Shown: positions 33,043 through 41,522 of the stretch, one piece after another
Layout: the number at the start of each line of letters is the position of its first letter
Numbering within the stretch: position 1 is the first letter of the stretch
Assembly: GCA_052146815.1 (NCBI GenBank)
Contig: JBKQMG010000118.1
Coordinates: 1 to 52,699, forward strand
Length of the DNA: 52,699 nucleotides
Direction: 5' to 3'
DNA from: DATJZH01 sp052146815
Lineage (GTDB): Bacteria > Actinomycetota > Actinomycetes > Streptosporangiales > Streptosporangiaceae
Translations under genes and position numbers: made by a program
Notes under the pieces: model-generated
Told to the model about the DNA's origin: nothing
Seen by the model: the letters and a program-made list of their open reading frames with translations, nothing else
The model's database searches: none

Positions 33043-34206
33043 GTGAGCACAGAACGCTATGTACCGACACCGGCCGACAAGTTCTCGTTCGGCATCTGGA
33101 CTGTCGGCTGGCAGGGCGTGGACGTCTTCGGCTCGGCAGTCCGGCCGCCGATGGCCGCCGGCCGCGCTGTCCGGAAGCTGGCGGAACTCGGCGCGTACGG
33201 GGTGAACTTCCACGACAACGACGTGTTCCCGTTCGACGCCGACGAGGACGAGCGGGGCAAGCTCATCGCGGCGTTCCGCGCCGCGCTGGACGAGACCGGG
33301 CTGGTCGTGACCACGGCGACGACGAACCTGTTCGCGCACCCGATGTTCCGCGACGGCGGCTTCACCGCGAATGACCGGGACGTGCGCCGGTTCGCGCTGG
33401 CCAAGGTGATGCGCAACCTGGACCTCGCGGCCGAGCTAGGCGCGAAGGTATACGTGTGCTGGGGCGGCCGCGACGGCGCGGAGTCCGGCGCCGCCAAGGA
33501 CGTGCGCGCCGCTCTGGACCGGTGCCGGGAAGCGTTCAACGTGCTATGCCAGTACGTTCTTGACCAGGGCTATGATCTGCGCTTCGCGCTCGAGCCCAAG
33601 CCGAACGAGCCCCGCGGCGACATCCTGCTGCCGACCGCCGGGCACGCCCTGGCCTTCATCACCGAGCTTGAGCATCCCGAGATGGTGGGCCTCAACCCCG
33701 AAGTGGGGCACGAGGAGATGTCCGGGCTGAACTACGCGCACGCGATCACCCAGGCGCTGTGGCACGGCAAGCTGTTCCACATCGACCTCAACGGCCAGCA
33801 CGGCCCGCGCTACGACCAGGACCTGCGCTTCGGCGCCGGGAACGCGCGCGGCGCCTTCTGGGTCGTCGATGCCCTCGAATCCGGGGGCTACGACGGTCCC
33901 GTGCACTTTGACTTCAAGCCGCCGCGCACCGAGGACGACGAAGGTGTCTGGGTGTCAGCGGCCGCCTGCATGCGCAACTACCTGATCCTGCGGGAGAAGA
34001 CCCGTGCGTTCCGGGCCGACCCCGAGGTTGCCGAGGCGCTGCGCGCGGCTCGGGTGCCCGACCTCTCGCGGCCCACCCTGGCCGAGGGCGAGACCTGGCG
34101 TGACATCCGCGGCTATGCCCCCGACGCCGCCGCGCTCGGTGAGCGCGGCATGGGCTTCGAGCGCCTCGATCAGCTGGCCCTCGAATACCTCTACGGCGTC
34201 CGCTAG
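33043..34206 (+). CDS. xylA: Xylose isomerase
   Basis: A 387-residue TIM-barrel enzyme interconverting D-xylose and D-xylulose. It matches the actinomycete (class I, Streptomyces-type) enzyme in length and sequence: KFSFGIWTVGWQGVDVFGSA, GVNFHDNDVFPF (catalytic His), TTNLFAHPMFRDGGFTANDR, YVCWGGRDGAE, ALEPKPNEPRGD (metal Glu), GLNPEVGHEEMSGLN, LFHIDLNGQHGPRYDQD (metal ligands) and VHFDFKPPRTED. GTG 33043 has GAAAGAAGGGA upstream. It forms an operon with xylB. Confidence 0.97.
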   Translation: MSTERYVPTPADKFSFGIWTVGWQGVDVFGSAVRPPMAAGRAVRKLAELGAYGVNFHDNDVFPFDADEDERGKLIAAFRAALDETGLVVTTATTNLFAHPMFRDGGFTANDRDVRRFALAKVMRNLDLAAELGAKVYVCWGGRDGAESGAAKDVRAALDRCREAFNVLCQYVLDQGYDLRFALEPKPNEPRGDILLPTAGHALAFITELEHPEMVGLNPEVGHEEMSGLNYAHAITQALWHGKLFHIDLNGQHGPRYDQDLRFGAGNARGAFWVVDALESGGYDGPVHFDFKPPRTEDDEGVWVSAAACMRNYLILREKTRAFRADPEVAEALRAARVPDLSRPTLAEGETWRDIRGYAPDAAALGERGMGFERLDQLALEYLYGVR

Positions 34207-35280
34207 GGCCGGCCCGTCGGCGAGGGCGTGGATGACGCGCGCTCGGACGTGCTGGTCGGTGAGCAGGCGGCTCATGCACTCTTGCTGTTCCTGCGCCTGG
34301 TGCCAGCGCGGATTGCCGGAGTGAGCGTCGGCGAGGAACTCCTCCACCCGGTCGGCGCGGCGCTGCCAGGCAGCCGGCGCCGGATCTAGGCCGGAGAGTT
34401 CCTGCCGGGCGCGCACGGTGAACCCGCTGCGCCTCAGCAGGCTGTCCAGCTCCGCCTCAGAGGGGAACTCGGTTCCCTCCGGCGTGCAGGGGAGCTACGG
34501 GGAGAACCGGAGGTAGACCAGGAGCCCGAGCTGTCCGGCCGGGACCAGTACGCGGCGCAGTTCAGCGAGGGCGGGGAGCTTGTCGCTCAGCGCGGACAGC
34601 ACGCCGAGGATCAAGGCGGCGTCGAAGGAGCCGTCGGCGAAGGGCAGGTGCTGCCCGGCGGCGGCGACAGTCGGCAGGCCGAACAGCTGGCTCGCTGCGC
34701 GGCAGGCGCCCTGCATCGGCTCAGCCAGCACGGGCCGCACCCCGAACTCCTCGGGCCCGATTACGCGCGGCCAGGCTGGCTCGGCCGGAAGCTGGACCTG
34801 TCCCCGGCGTCCGGATGCTGGACAGCGGGGCCGGGCTCGGCGGTCCGGCGGCGCTGGCCGCCAGCCTGCCGGGGCAGCGCCAGCCCTGCCGCGCTGAGTG
34901 GATGTCATCAGGGCCGGCCGGAAGTCAGGGGTGTTCTGATGCTCGCCGGCCAGCAGTGCGTCACACGAGCCGGCCAGGATTCCGGCGATCTTCTCGATTC
35001 CCTGGGCGTCGAACGGGCGCGCCGACAGATCGGTCAGCACCACCGGCCGGCCGCGGGCCGCGGCGAGCAGTGCGCTGTCCGCCTGCGGGGAAAGCGGGAG
35101 ATCGGCGGTACCGACGCTCGACTCCGCGCGGAACGGCACCGCGCCGCCGGCCGTGAACGGGCAGGGCACTGGCGCCATCTCGCAGCTCAGGTCAGCGCGG
35201 ACGCCTCCGCACGGGCCGTAGACCATCCGCTTGGGGCATTCCGGGCGGTCTGCGCAGCGCGCGGGCCTCGTGACATGCGG
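34207..35280 (-). pseudogene. Decayed SAM-methyltransferase joined to an MTHFR C-terminal-domain/MTHFR fragment
   Basis: Minus-strand remains of two genes. From ~35270 to ~34894: CADRPECPKRMVYGPCGGVR, CEMAPVPCPF (Cys-rich MTHFR_C motif), then LTDLSARPFD, LAGSCDALLAGEHQNTPDF, the start of an MTHFR-like barrel that then stops abruptly. From ~34758: FGVRPVLAEPMQGACRAASQ, LPFADGSFDAALILGVLSAL, LRRVLVPAGQLGLLVYLRF, a class I methyltransferase. An in-frame TAG at 34495-34497 interrupts it; the same frame continues TPEGTEFPSEAELDSLLRRS and QELSGLDPAPAAW down to about 34220. The N-terminal SAM motif is inverted (34749-34893). No functional product is expected. Confidence 0.75.
34749..34893 (+). other. 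Inverted ~145-bp segment carrying the methyltransferase SAM-binding motif
   Basis: Inside the minus-strand pseudogene, the plus strand reads PDYARPGWLGRKLDLSPASG and, after a one-base frame shift, LDSGAGLGGPAALAASLPGQ. This is the N-terminal region and motif I expected just before FGVRPVLAEP. Flipping the segment restores the normal order on the minus strand. The left edge overlaps a palindrome, TCGGGCCCGA. Confidence 0.55.
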
Positions 35281-35328
35281 TAGCGGATCCCGGGCAGACG
35301 CCGTCTTTCTGGCTAGCGTGCCGTCACA

Positions 35329-35342
35329 TAGACTGCGCGGCC
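35329..35342 (+). promoter_or_regulatory. Leaderless -10 box of the oligopeptidase gene
   Basis: TAGACT at 35329-35334 stands 8 nt before ATG 35343. No ribosome binding site. -35 not evident. Confidence 0.45.
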
Positions 35343-37538
35343 ATGAGCAGCGAGCCCACGAAAAGCACTGAGCTAACTAACAGCACTGAGCTAACTAACA
35401 GCACTGTCCCGCCCTCTGCCCCAGCCCGCCTGCTCCCGCCGCCCGTCCAGCGGATCCCCGCCGACCGCACCCATCACGGCGACACCGTGGTGGACGAGTA
35501 CTCGTGGCTGGCGGACAAGAACAACCCGCAGACCATCGAGTACCTCGAGGCCCAGAACGCCTACAGCGAGGCGATGACGGCTGGCCAGGCGGAGCTGCGC
35601 GAGACGATCTTCGGCGATATCAAGGCCCGCACGCAGGAGAGCGACCTGTCGGTTCCGTCCCGCAAGGGCGACTGGTGGTACTACGCCCGGACCGAGGAGG
35701 GCCGGCAGTACACGGTGTTCTGCCGCCGCGCGGTACGGCCGGACGACGCCGGACCGCCCATGACGGCCGACGGCGCGCCCCTGGACGGCGAGGAAGTGCT
35801 GCTGGACGCGAACGAGCTGGCCGGCGACCAGCGGTTCTTTGCCCTGGGTGCCTATTCGGTCAGCCCGGATGGCCGGCTACTCGCGTACTCGACCGACTAC
35901 GAGGGCCACGAGCGCTTCACGCTGCGGGTCAAGGACCTCGCGACCGGCCAGACGGCGACGGACGAGATCCCGGACACCTTCTACGGCACCGCGTGGTCCA
36001 GGGACGCCACCACGCTGTTCTACATCACTGTCGACGACGCCTGGCGGCCGTACCGGGTGTGGCGGCACATGATCGGCAACCCGGCGGCCGACGACGTGAT
36101 CGTATTCGAGGAGCCGGACGAGCGCTTCTGGGTCGGCGTCGGGCTGACCCGCAGCGAGCGCTACCTGATCATCTCCTCCACCAGCAAGCTCACGAGCGAA
36201 TCCCGGCTGCTGGACGCGGGGGATCCCGCCGGCGACTTCAGCGTGGTGCTGCCGCGCCGCCAGGGCGTGGAGTACGAGGTCGACCATCAGGTCACCGCCG
36301 ACGGCACCGACCGGCTGCTGATCCTGCATAACGACCACGCCGAGAACTTCGAGCTCGTTGCCGCGCCGGTGTCTGATCCGTCCGCCTGGACGCCGATCGT
36401 GGCGCACCGCGAAGACAGCCGGCTGCTGAGCGTCGACGCCTTTGCTGACTACCTGGTGCTCTACCTCCGCCGGGACGGCCTGACCGGGCTGCGGATCCTG
36501 CGCCCGGACGGCAGCGGGCACGACGTCAGTTTCGGCGAGCCGGTCTACCGGGTGTCGCCGGGCTCCAATCCGGAGTACGCATCGACCACCTACCGGCTGA
36601 ATTTCGCCTCGCTGGTGACTCCCGATTCCGTTTATGACTGCGACATGGCGACTGGCTCGCTGACGCTGCTGCGCCGCCGCCCGGTGCTGCCGCTGCCGGA
36701 CGGACGGGAATACGACCCCGCCGACTACGAGCAGTACCGGGAATGGGCGACCGCCGAGGACGGCACCAGGATTCCGATTTCGCTGGTCTGCCGGAAGGGA
36801 ACGGCGTGCGACGGCAGCTCGCCATTTCTGCTCTACGGGTACGGCAGCTATGAGATTTCGGCTGATCCGAGCTTCTCGGTGGCGCGCCTGTCTCTTCTCG
36901 ACCGCGGATTCGTGTACGCGATCGCGCACATCCGCGGCGGCGGCGAAATGGGCCGTCACTGGTATGACCACGGGAAGATGCTGCGCAAGGCCAATACGTT
37001 CACCGATTTCGTGGCGAGCGCCCGGCACGTCGTGAGCTCAGGGTGGACGTCGCCGGAGCGCCTGATCGCGCGCGGCGCCTCGGCCGGCGGTCTGCTGGTG
37101 GGGGCTGCGGTGAACATCGCCCCGGAAGCATTCGGCGGCGTGGTGGCGCAGGTTCCGTTCGTGGACGCGCTCACCTCGATTCTCGACCCGTCACTGCCCC
37201 TCACGGTGACCGAGTGGGAGGAGTGGGGTGACCCGCTGCACGACCCCGAGGTGTACCAGTACATGAAGTCGTACTCGCCGTACGAGAACATCGCCGTGGA
37301 CGCGACCTACCCGCCGATTCTCGCGGTCACGAGCCTGAATGACACCCGCGTCCTCTACAGCGAGCCGGCCAAGTGGATCGCGCGGCTGCAGGCGGAGGCG
37401 AAGGGCGGCCCGTTCCTGCTCAAGACCGAGATGGTGGCCGGGCACGGCGGGCGCAGCGGCCGGTATGACGCCTGGCATGAGGAGGCGCAGATCCTGGCGT
37501 GGATCATCGGCACCGCCGCGGCCGGGCGGACGTCCTGA
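35343..37538 (+). CDS. ptrB: Prolyl oligopeptidase-family serine peptidase (oligopeptidase B-like)
   Basis: A 731-residue cytosolic S9A peptidase that trims short peptides, by family after basic residues. The N-terminal linker and seven-bladed propeller occupy ~25-430 (VDEYSWLADKNNPQTIEYLE is the typical entry). The C-terminal hydrolase domain has SPFLLYGYGSYEISADPSF, YAIAHIRGGGEMGRHWYDHG, the nucleophile S580 in ARGASAGGLLVGAA, the Asp in VTSLNDTRVLYSEP and the His in MVAGHGGRSGRYDAW. No signal peptide. Residues ~8-21 are a tandem STELTN repeat. The YGSY/RGGGE and GHGGRSGR signatures fit oligopeptidase B better than prolyl endopeptidase. Confidence 0.9.
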   Translation: MSSEPTKSTELTNSTELTNSTVPPSAPARLLPPPVQRIPADRTHHGDTVVDEYSWLADKNNPQTIEYLEAQNAYSEAMTAGQAELRETIFGDIKARTQESDLSVPSRKGDWWYYARTEEGRQYTVFCRRAVRPDDAGPPMTADGAPLDGEEVLLDANELAGDQRFFALGAYSVSPDGRLLAYSTDYEGHERFTLRVKDLATGQTATDEIPDTFYGTAWSRDATTLFYITVDDAWRPYRVWRHMIGNPAADDVIVFEEPDERFWVGVGLTRSERYLIISSTSKLTSESRLLDAGDPAGDFSVVLPRRQGVEYEVDHQVTADGTDRLLILHNDHAENFELVAAPVSDPSAWTPIVAHREDSRLLSVDAFADYLVLYLRRDGLTGLRILRPDGSGHDVSFGEPVYRVSPGSNPEYASTTYRLNFASLVTPDSVYDCDMATGSLTLLRRRPVLPLPDGREYDPADYEQYREWATAEDGTRIPISLVCRKGTACDGSSPFLLYGYGSYEISADPSFSVARLSLLDRGFVYAIAHIRGGGEMGRHWYDHGKMLRKANTFTDFVASARHVVSSGWTSPERLIARGASAGGLLVGAAVNIAPEAFGGVVAQVPFVDALTSILDPSLPLTVTEWEEWGDPLHDPEVYQYMKSYSPYENIAVDATYPPILAVTSLNDTRVLYSEPAKWIARLQAEAKGGPFLLKTEMVAGHGGRSGRYDAWHEEAQILAWIIGTAAAGRTS
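35364..35406 (+). repeat. 18-bp in-frame tandem repeat at the start of ptrB
   Basis: AGCACTGAGCTAACTAAC occurs at 35364-35381 and 35382-35399, identical, followed by a 7-bp partial third copy. Each unit codes STELTN and contains the rare Leu codon CTA. It likely arose by replication slippage. Confidence 0.85.
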
Positions 37539-37851
37539 GGTCCGCTCGCCGCGCCAGGGCCGCCGCCCGCACGGCCAGGGATGCCTGCTGGCCGGGCAAA
37601 CTGCCCGGATCTTTAGGCTATCGCCGCATTTCATCGGCCGTTGTCACAGTAATGGTCACACCGCGGGCGTCACATTGCCCGTGACCTGGGTTCAGGCGCA
37701 CCCGCCAGCGGCCGGGCAGCGCGCCACGCCGACGCGCCGGCGGCCTCAATCGCCGGTTGGCTGGGCGTTTTGCCGCAGAATGGTGCCCAGACGGGCAAGG
37801 GTGCGCCGCAATTTCTTGCTGCGCAGGCGCAGAAGGGCGAGCGGAGGTGCG
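37539..37851 (+). promoter_or_regulatory. Intergenic region before the secretion locus, with GTCACA repeats
   Basis: No gene in 313 bp. GTCACA occurs at 37643-37648, 37655-37660 and 37669-37674, spaced 12 and 14 bp, followed by the inverted half GTGAC at 37681-37685. This cluster is a candidate regulator site for the seven-gene operon. GGAGG at 37843-37847 is the ribosome binding site of the first gene. No clear -35/-10 pair was found. Confidence 0.4.
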
Positions 37852-38862
37852 ATGGTTCGCAGGGCGACCCTCGAGCGCGGGCAGCCGAGTGCTGCAGGCG
37901 ATGAGGTGCTGCCCGGGACGCCGGATGCGCCGAGCCCTGCCAGTCCTCTCGCGCGGCAGCGCGCGGTCCGGCGCAGCCGCGGCTCGGGCGGCAGGTGGCT
38001 GGTCTGGCTAGGGCGCGCAGTGGTATGGGCGGTGCTCCTGGTGATCGGCTACCGGGGTGTCGCCGCGATCGTGACCGGAGAGTCGGGCACGTCGGCCGGC
38101 GTGCCGACGACCGCCGCGCCTTCGGGCCATGGCTACCCGGCGACGCTCGCGGAGGCCTACGCCCTTGAGTTCGGCAGCATCTACCTGAACTACAGCCCTG
38201 CGGCAGCAGCGAGGCGCAGCAATGCGCTGGCGGCCTTCCTGCCGCCCGGATCTGATTCCCAGCTCGGCTGGAATGGCGCCGGATCGCAGCGGCTGGAATC
38301 AGAGCAGGTCGCCCGCGTCCAGGTCGATAACGCGCATCAGGCCATCGTTACCCTGCTCGCCGAGGTCAGCGGCGGCCGCCTGCTGGAGCTCGGCGTACCG
38401 GTCTATTCCTCGGCCGGCGCCCTGGCCATTTCCGGCGAGCCCGCATTCCTCCCGGCCCCGCCGCGCGCGACACCGCCCGCGCCGACGACGGTCGCCAGCA
38501 CCGATACGACCGCGCAGGCGCAGCTGCAGAATCAGCTGCCGCCGTTCTTCCGGGCCTTTGCCAGCGGCGACAGCACGCTCGGCCGTTTCCTCGCGCCGGG
38601 GGCGCAGGTCAGCGGACTGGGCGGCGCCGTCTCGTTCGGCAGTATCTCCCAGCTCACCGTTCCGGTCGGCGGCCCGACCCGGCGCATCACCGCCGTGGTC
38701 GTCTGGCAGCTGCCCTCCGCGCAGCCCGCCTCCGGCGCGACGCCCGTGGGCGCTGCCCATGCCGACCTGGAGATGACCTACGACCTGACCGTCGTGCGAG
38801 ACGGCGGGAACTGGTACGTCAAGGCGATCGGCGCATCCGGCCAGCTGTCGGGGCCGCCATGA
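37852..38862 (+). CDS. TcpC-like conjugation/T4SS bitopic membrane protein
   Basis: A 336-residue protein, first of the secretion locus. The basic cytosolic N-terminus (~60 residues) is followed by one membrane helix (LVWLGRAVVWAVLLVIGYRG, ~61-80). The external part contains two NTF2/VirB8-like domains (~105-205 and ~220-335) with a Pro/Thr linker, the layout of TcpC of plasmid pCW3 and ICE proteins. Such proteins form the membrane-spanning core of the Gram-positive conjugation channel. ATG 37852 has GGAGG 4 nt upstream; an in-frame ATG near 37780 would add a highly basic extension. Confidence 0.7.
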   Translation: MVRRATLERGQPSAAGDEVLPGTPDAPSPASPLARQRAVRRSRGSGGRWLVWLGRAVVWAVLLVIGYRGVAAIVTGESGTSAGVPTTAAPSGHGYPATLAEAYALEFGSIYLNYSPAAAARRSNALAAFLPPGSDSQLGWNGAGSQRLESEQVARVQVDNAHQAIVTLLAEVSGGRLLELGVPVYSSAGALAISGEPAFLPAPPRATPPAPTTVASTDTTAQAQLQNQLPPFFRAFASGDSTLGRFLAPGAQVSGLGGAVSFGSISQLTVPVGGPTRRITAVVVWQLPSAQPASGATPVGAAHADLEMTYDLTVVRDGGNWYVKAIGASGQLSGPP

Positions 38863-38924
38863 TAAAAGGCCTCCCGATCGCCCGGACCCCCCGATAACCA
38901 GGCTCCCAACCCCCCGGAGAACAG

Positions 38925-39182
38925 ATGTCGTCGCACCTGCTTACCGCGGCATCCCCCCTTGCGCTCAGCACTTCCGGTCTTGTGTCGTACCTTCAGGGCC
39001 TGTTCGGACCGCTGTTCCTTGGGATTGTCGGAATCGTTGCCATCTTTTTCCTGTTCACTCGCGAGATCATCCGGTTCGTCCAGTTCTTCGTGCTCGCCAT
39101 CGCAATCGCCGTTATCTTCTACACGCCGGGCATTGTGCAGTCGCTCGCCACCGGTATTGCGCACGCGCTCGGCGTTCACTGA
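38925..39182 (+). CDS. Small two-helix membrane protein of the secretion locus
   Basis: An 85-residue protein. A Ser/Ala/Leu-rich N-terminus is followed by two membrane helices, FLGIVGIVAIFFLFT and FVQFFVLAIAIAVIFYTPGI, separated by a short Arg-containing loop. Its position between TcpC- and TcpE-like genes matches small TcpD/pilin-like proteins of Tcp systems, but the sequence itself gives no family match by eye. GGAG precedes ATG 38925. The gap 38863-38924 has nothing else. Confidence 0.65.
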   Translation: MSSHLLTAASPLALSTSGLVSYLQGLFGPLFLGIVGIVAIFFLFTREIIRFVQFFVLAIAIAVIFYTPGIVQSLATGIAHALGVH

Positions 39183-39230
39183 ACCGGCCTTAAAGGTCCC
39201 GCGACAGCAGGCGGAAGGGAGAGCAGCAGG

Positions 39231-41522
39231 GTGGACCTGCCCACCTATACCAACATCTGGCGGATAGAAAAACGGCTGTACAAGCTGTATGACTTTCGGC
39301 TGCCCATGCCGTTGCCCGTCGGCCAGATAGCGGTATTCGCGGCCATTGCCGTGCCCTACGTGGTGGTGCTGGCCCTGCTGGGACTCTCCTTCAGCCACAC
39401 GCTGCTGTGGCTGTACGTGCTGCCGCCCGCGGTGCTCGCATGGCTCGCGACCAGGCCCGTGCTCGAAAGCAAACGGCTGCCTGAGCTCGTCCACTCGCAG
39501 TTGCGGTACCTGAGCGAGCCGCGGACCTGGTGCCGCTTTGCCCCGCTCGCGGAAAAAGAAGAGATCACCATCACCTGCCGGGTGTGGCGCCAGGCGCCCC
39601 CGGTACTGGTCACGGCCGCCGATGCGCCGGCCCTCGCACTGCCTCCGGCGGCGCCGGTCCCCGCCGCACTGGCGCCCGCAGAACTGGCGCCCGCAGAGGA
39701 AGCGAATGCCGCGCTGGCGCCCGCAGAGGAACTGAGCGCCAAGCTGCCGCCCGGTGCCGAAGCGCTGCCGCTCGGCGAGCTGCCGCCCGCGGAGCAGGAG
39801 AACGACGATCAGCTGGCCGGCGCGGACTCGGCGGCCGAGGACCTAGTCGCCGAGGACCCAGTGGCCGGAGAACCAGCTCCCGAGGCGCCTGTCCTGACGG
39901 ACTCGGCGGCGGAGCTCATCGCCCGCGCCGTTGCCGCATGGCCAGCGGCCGAGACAGCCAGGGCCATGGGGGCGCCACCGCCGGTTCGGGGCCGGGGGGC
40001 CGGTGCGGCCGCACCGCAGCTCCCGCAGCCTCAGAAGCCGGATATGCCGAGCTTTGAGGTGCCCGAAACTGTCAGCAGCTCCGGGGCTGAGGCCTCCGAT
40101 CTCACCCGGATGCCCAAGGTTGCCGACGTGCCCGAGCCGGCCGGGGTGCCCGAGGCTCCCGCGGAAACCGAGGCCGCCGGAATGTCCGGGGCCGCAGAGG
40201 GCGAGTCGGCTGACGAGCCGCGGACCGATGAAGTCGCCGCCCTCGGGTCCGGCGAGCCAGCTGAGGATTGCGACGAAGATGACTCCCGCCGACCCGAGGC
40301 GCTAGCAGCACAGACGCCCGAGCCTGAGGCACCGGAAGCTGGTGCGCATGAGCCGAGAGCGCCGGAAACCGCGGCACACGAGCCCGAGGCGCCTGAGCCT
40401 GAGATGCTCGAGCGCCAGACGCCTGAGCCTGAGATGCCTGAGCCTGGAATGTCAGCGGCCGAGTTGCCTGGCGGCGGCGCCGTATCTGAGTCCCTCCCTG
40501 AGATCCCCGTTGCGTCCCCCGGCCCCATCCAGCCGCCCCCGGAGGTCCCGCGGCCCGCCGCAGAACCAGTCCGCCCTCGGGTCGCCGCTGAGCCGTCCCG
40601 CCCCCTGCGCGTCGTAGAGCGGGCCCTGAGCAGGCCGTCGTCGGCGCGCACCGATGGCTGGCACGAGCGCGTCGTGGTGGTGCCGGGCGGCCACCGGCCT
40701 GGCCGGCCCGATCAGCAGACGCGTGACCGGGCCCGGGCGCGCCTGGCCGTCACCGGCCCGCACCGCGTCGTGGTGCTCGGCTGCACGGTGGGCGCGGGCC
40801 AGACGGTGACGACGCTCATGACGGGGGAGATGCTGGCCCTGCTGCGCGCGGACCAGATCGCTGTGTTGGACCTCAACCCCGGCAGCTGGTCGCTGTCGGA
40901 GCGAGCCAGAGCCGTGCCCGCGATGGACCAGGTGCCGCCGCAGGCCGGTCGCATACCCGGTCCTGGTCGCGCGGCTTCCCGGCTCGAGGTGATTACGGCC
41001 AACCCCGCCGAAGCGCACGGCGACTCAGCCGAGGAGGACCTGAGCCGGATGTTCGAGGTCATCTCCGGCCGCTATCCGCTCACGCTGGCCGATCCCGCTG
41101 CCCCCGCTGTCCCGCGGGTGCTCGCCGTCGCTGACGAGCTGGTCCTGGTGGCGCCCGCCAGCGCCGACGCGGCGCACGCGCTCGCGATGACCCATGAGTG
41201 GCTGGAGGCGCACGGGCACGAGTCGATCGCGAGCAGGTCGATCACCGTCCTTAACGGCGTCAGCCAGGCCACGATGAAGCACGTCGAGCACGCCGAGACG
41301 GTCGCCAGGGGCCGGTGCCGCGCCATCGTCCGAGTTCCCTGGGACGATGCGCTGAGAAGGCCAGGCGCCGAAAACATTGCGCAGGCCGCGGCCGCGCCGC
41401 AGGCCGGCCGGCCGCCTGCTGACTCCCTCAGCCTGCCCGCCGTGCAGGCCTATACCGCGCTGGCGGGGGTCCTTATCGCCGGGCTCGCTGACGAGCCTGC
41501 GCTGCGGAGCGCGCGACTATGA
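39231..41522 (+). CDS. TcpE-like membrane domain fused to a MinD/CpaE-like P-loop domain
   Basis: A 763-residue fusion. Residues 1-125 are TcpE/PrgI-like: TYTNIWRIEKRLYKLYDFRL, two membrane helices (QIAVFAAIAVPYVVVLALLG and TLLWLYVLPPAVLAWLA), then a Trp/Cys-containing beta segment. Residues ~125-460 are an acidic Pro/Ala/Glu linker with short repeats (EPEAPEPEMLE). Residues ~505-760 look like a MinD/ParA-type fold (HRVVVLGCTVGAGQTVTTLM, IAVLDLNPGSWSL, VADELVLVAPASADAAHALA, ITVLNGVSQATMKHVE). The Walker lysine position reads Gln (GAGQT), so ATP hydrolysis is doubtful. The stop overlaps the VirB4 start (ATGA). GTG 39231 follows GGGAGAG. Confidence 0.75.
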   Translation: MDLPTYTNIWRIEKRLYKLYDFRLPMPLPVGQIAVFAAIAVPYVVVLALLGLSFSHTLLWLYVLPPAVLAWLATRPVLESKRLPELVHSQLRYLSEPRTWCRFAPLAEKEEITITCRVWRQAPPVLVTAADAPALALPPAAPVPAALAPAELAPAEEANAALAPAEELSAKLPPGAEALPLGELPPAEQENDDQLAGADSAAEDLVAEDPVAGEPAPEAPVLTDSAAELIARAVAAWPAAETARAMGAPPPVRGRGAGAAAPQLPQPQKPDMPSFEVPETVSSSGAEASDLTRMPKVADVPEPAGVPEAPAETEAAGMSGAAEGESADEPRTDEVAALGSGEPAEDCDEDDSRRPEALAAQTPEPEAPEAGAHEPRAPETAAHEPEAPEPEMLERQTPEPEMPEPGMSAAELPGGGAVSESLPEIPVASPGPIQPPPEVPRPAAEPVRPRVAAEPSRPLRVVERALSRPSSARTDGWHERVVVVPGGHRPGRPDQQTRDRARARLAVTGPHRVVVLGCTVGAGQTVTTLMTGEMLALLRADQIAVLDLNPGSWSLSERARAVPAMDQVPPQAGRIPGPGRAASRLEVITANPAEAHGDSAEEDLSRMFEVISGRYPLTLADPAAPAVPRVLAVADELVLVAPASADAAHALAMTHEWLEAHGHESIASRSITVLNGVSQATMKHVEHAETVARGRCRAIVRVPWDDALRRPGAENIAQAAAAPQAGRPPADSLSLPAVQAYTALAGVLIAGLADEPALRSARL

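Noticed and set aside
33955..34206. Continuation of the methyltransferase frame antisense into xylA
   Set aside because: The frame stays open to 33955, but family similarity ends near 34220; the overlap is probably loss of the original stop.
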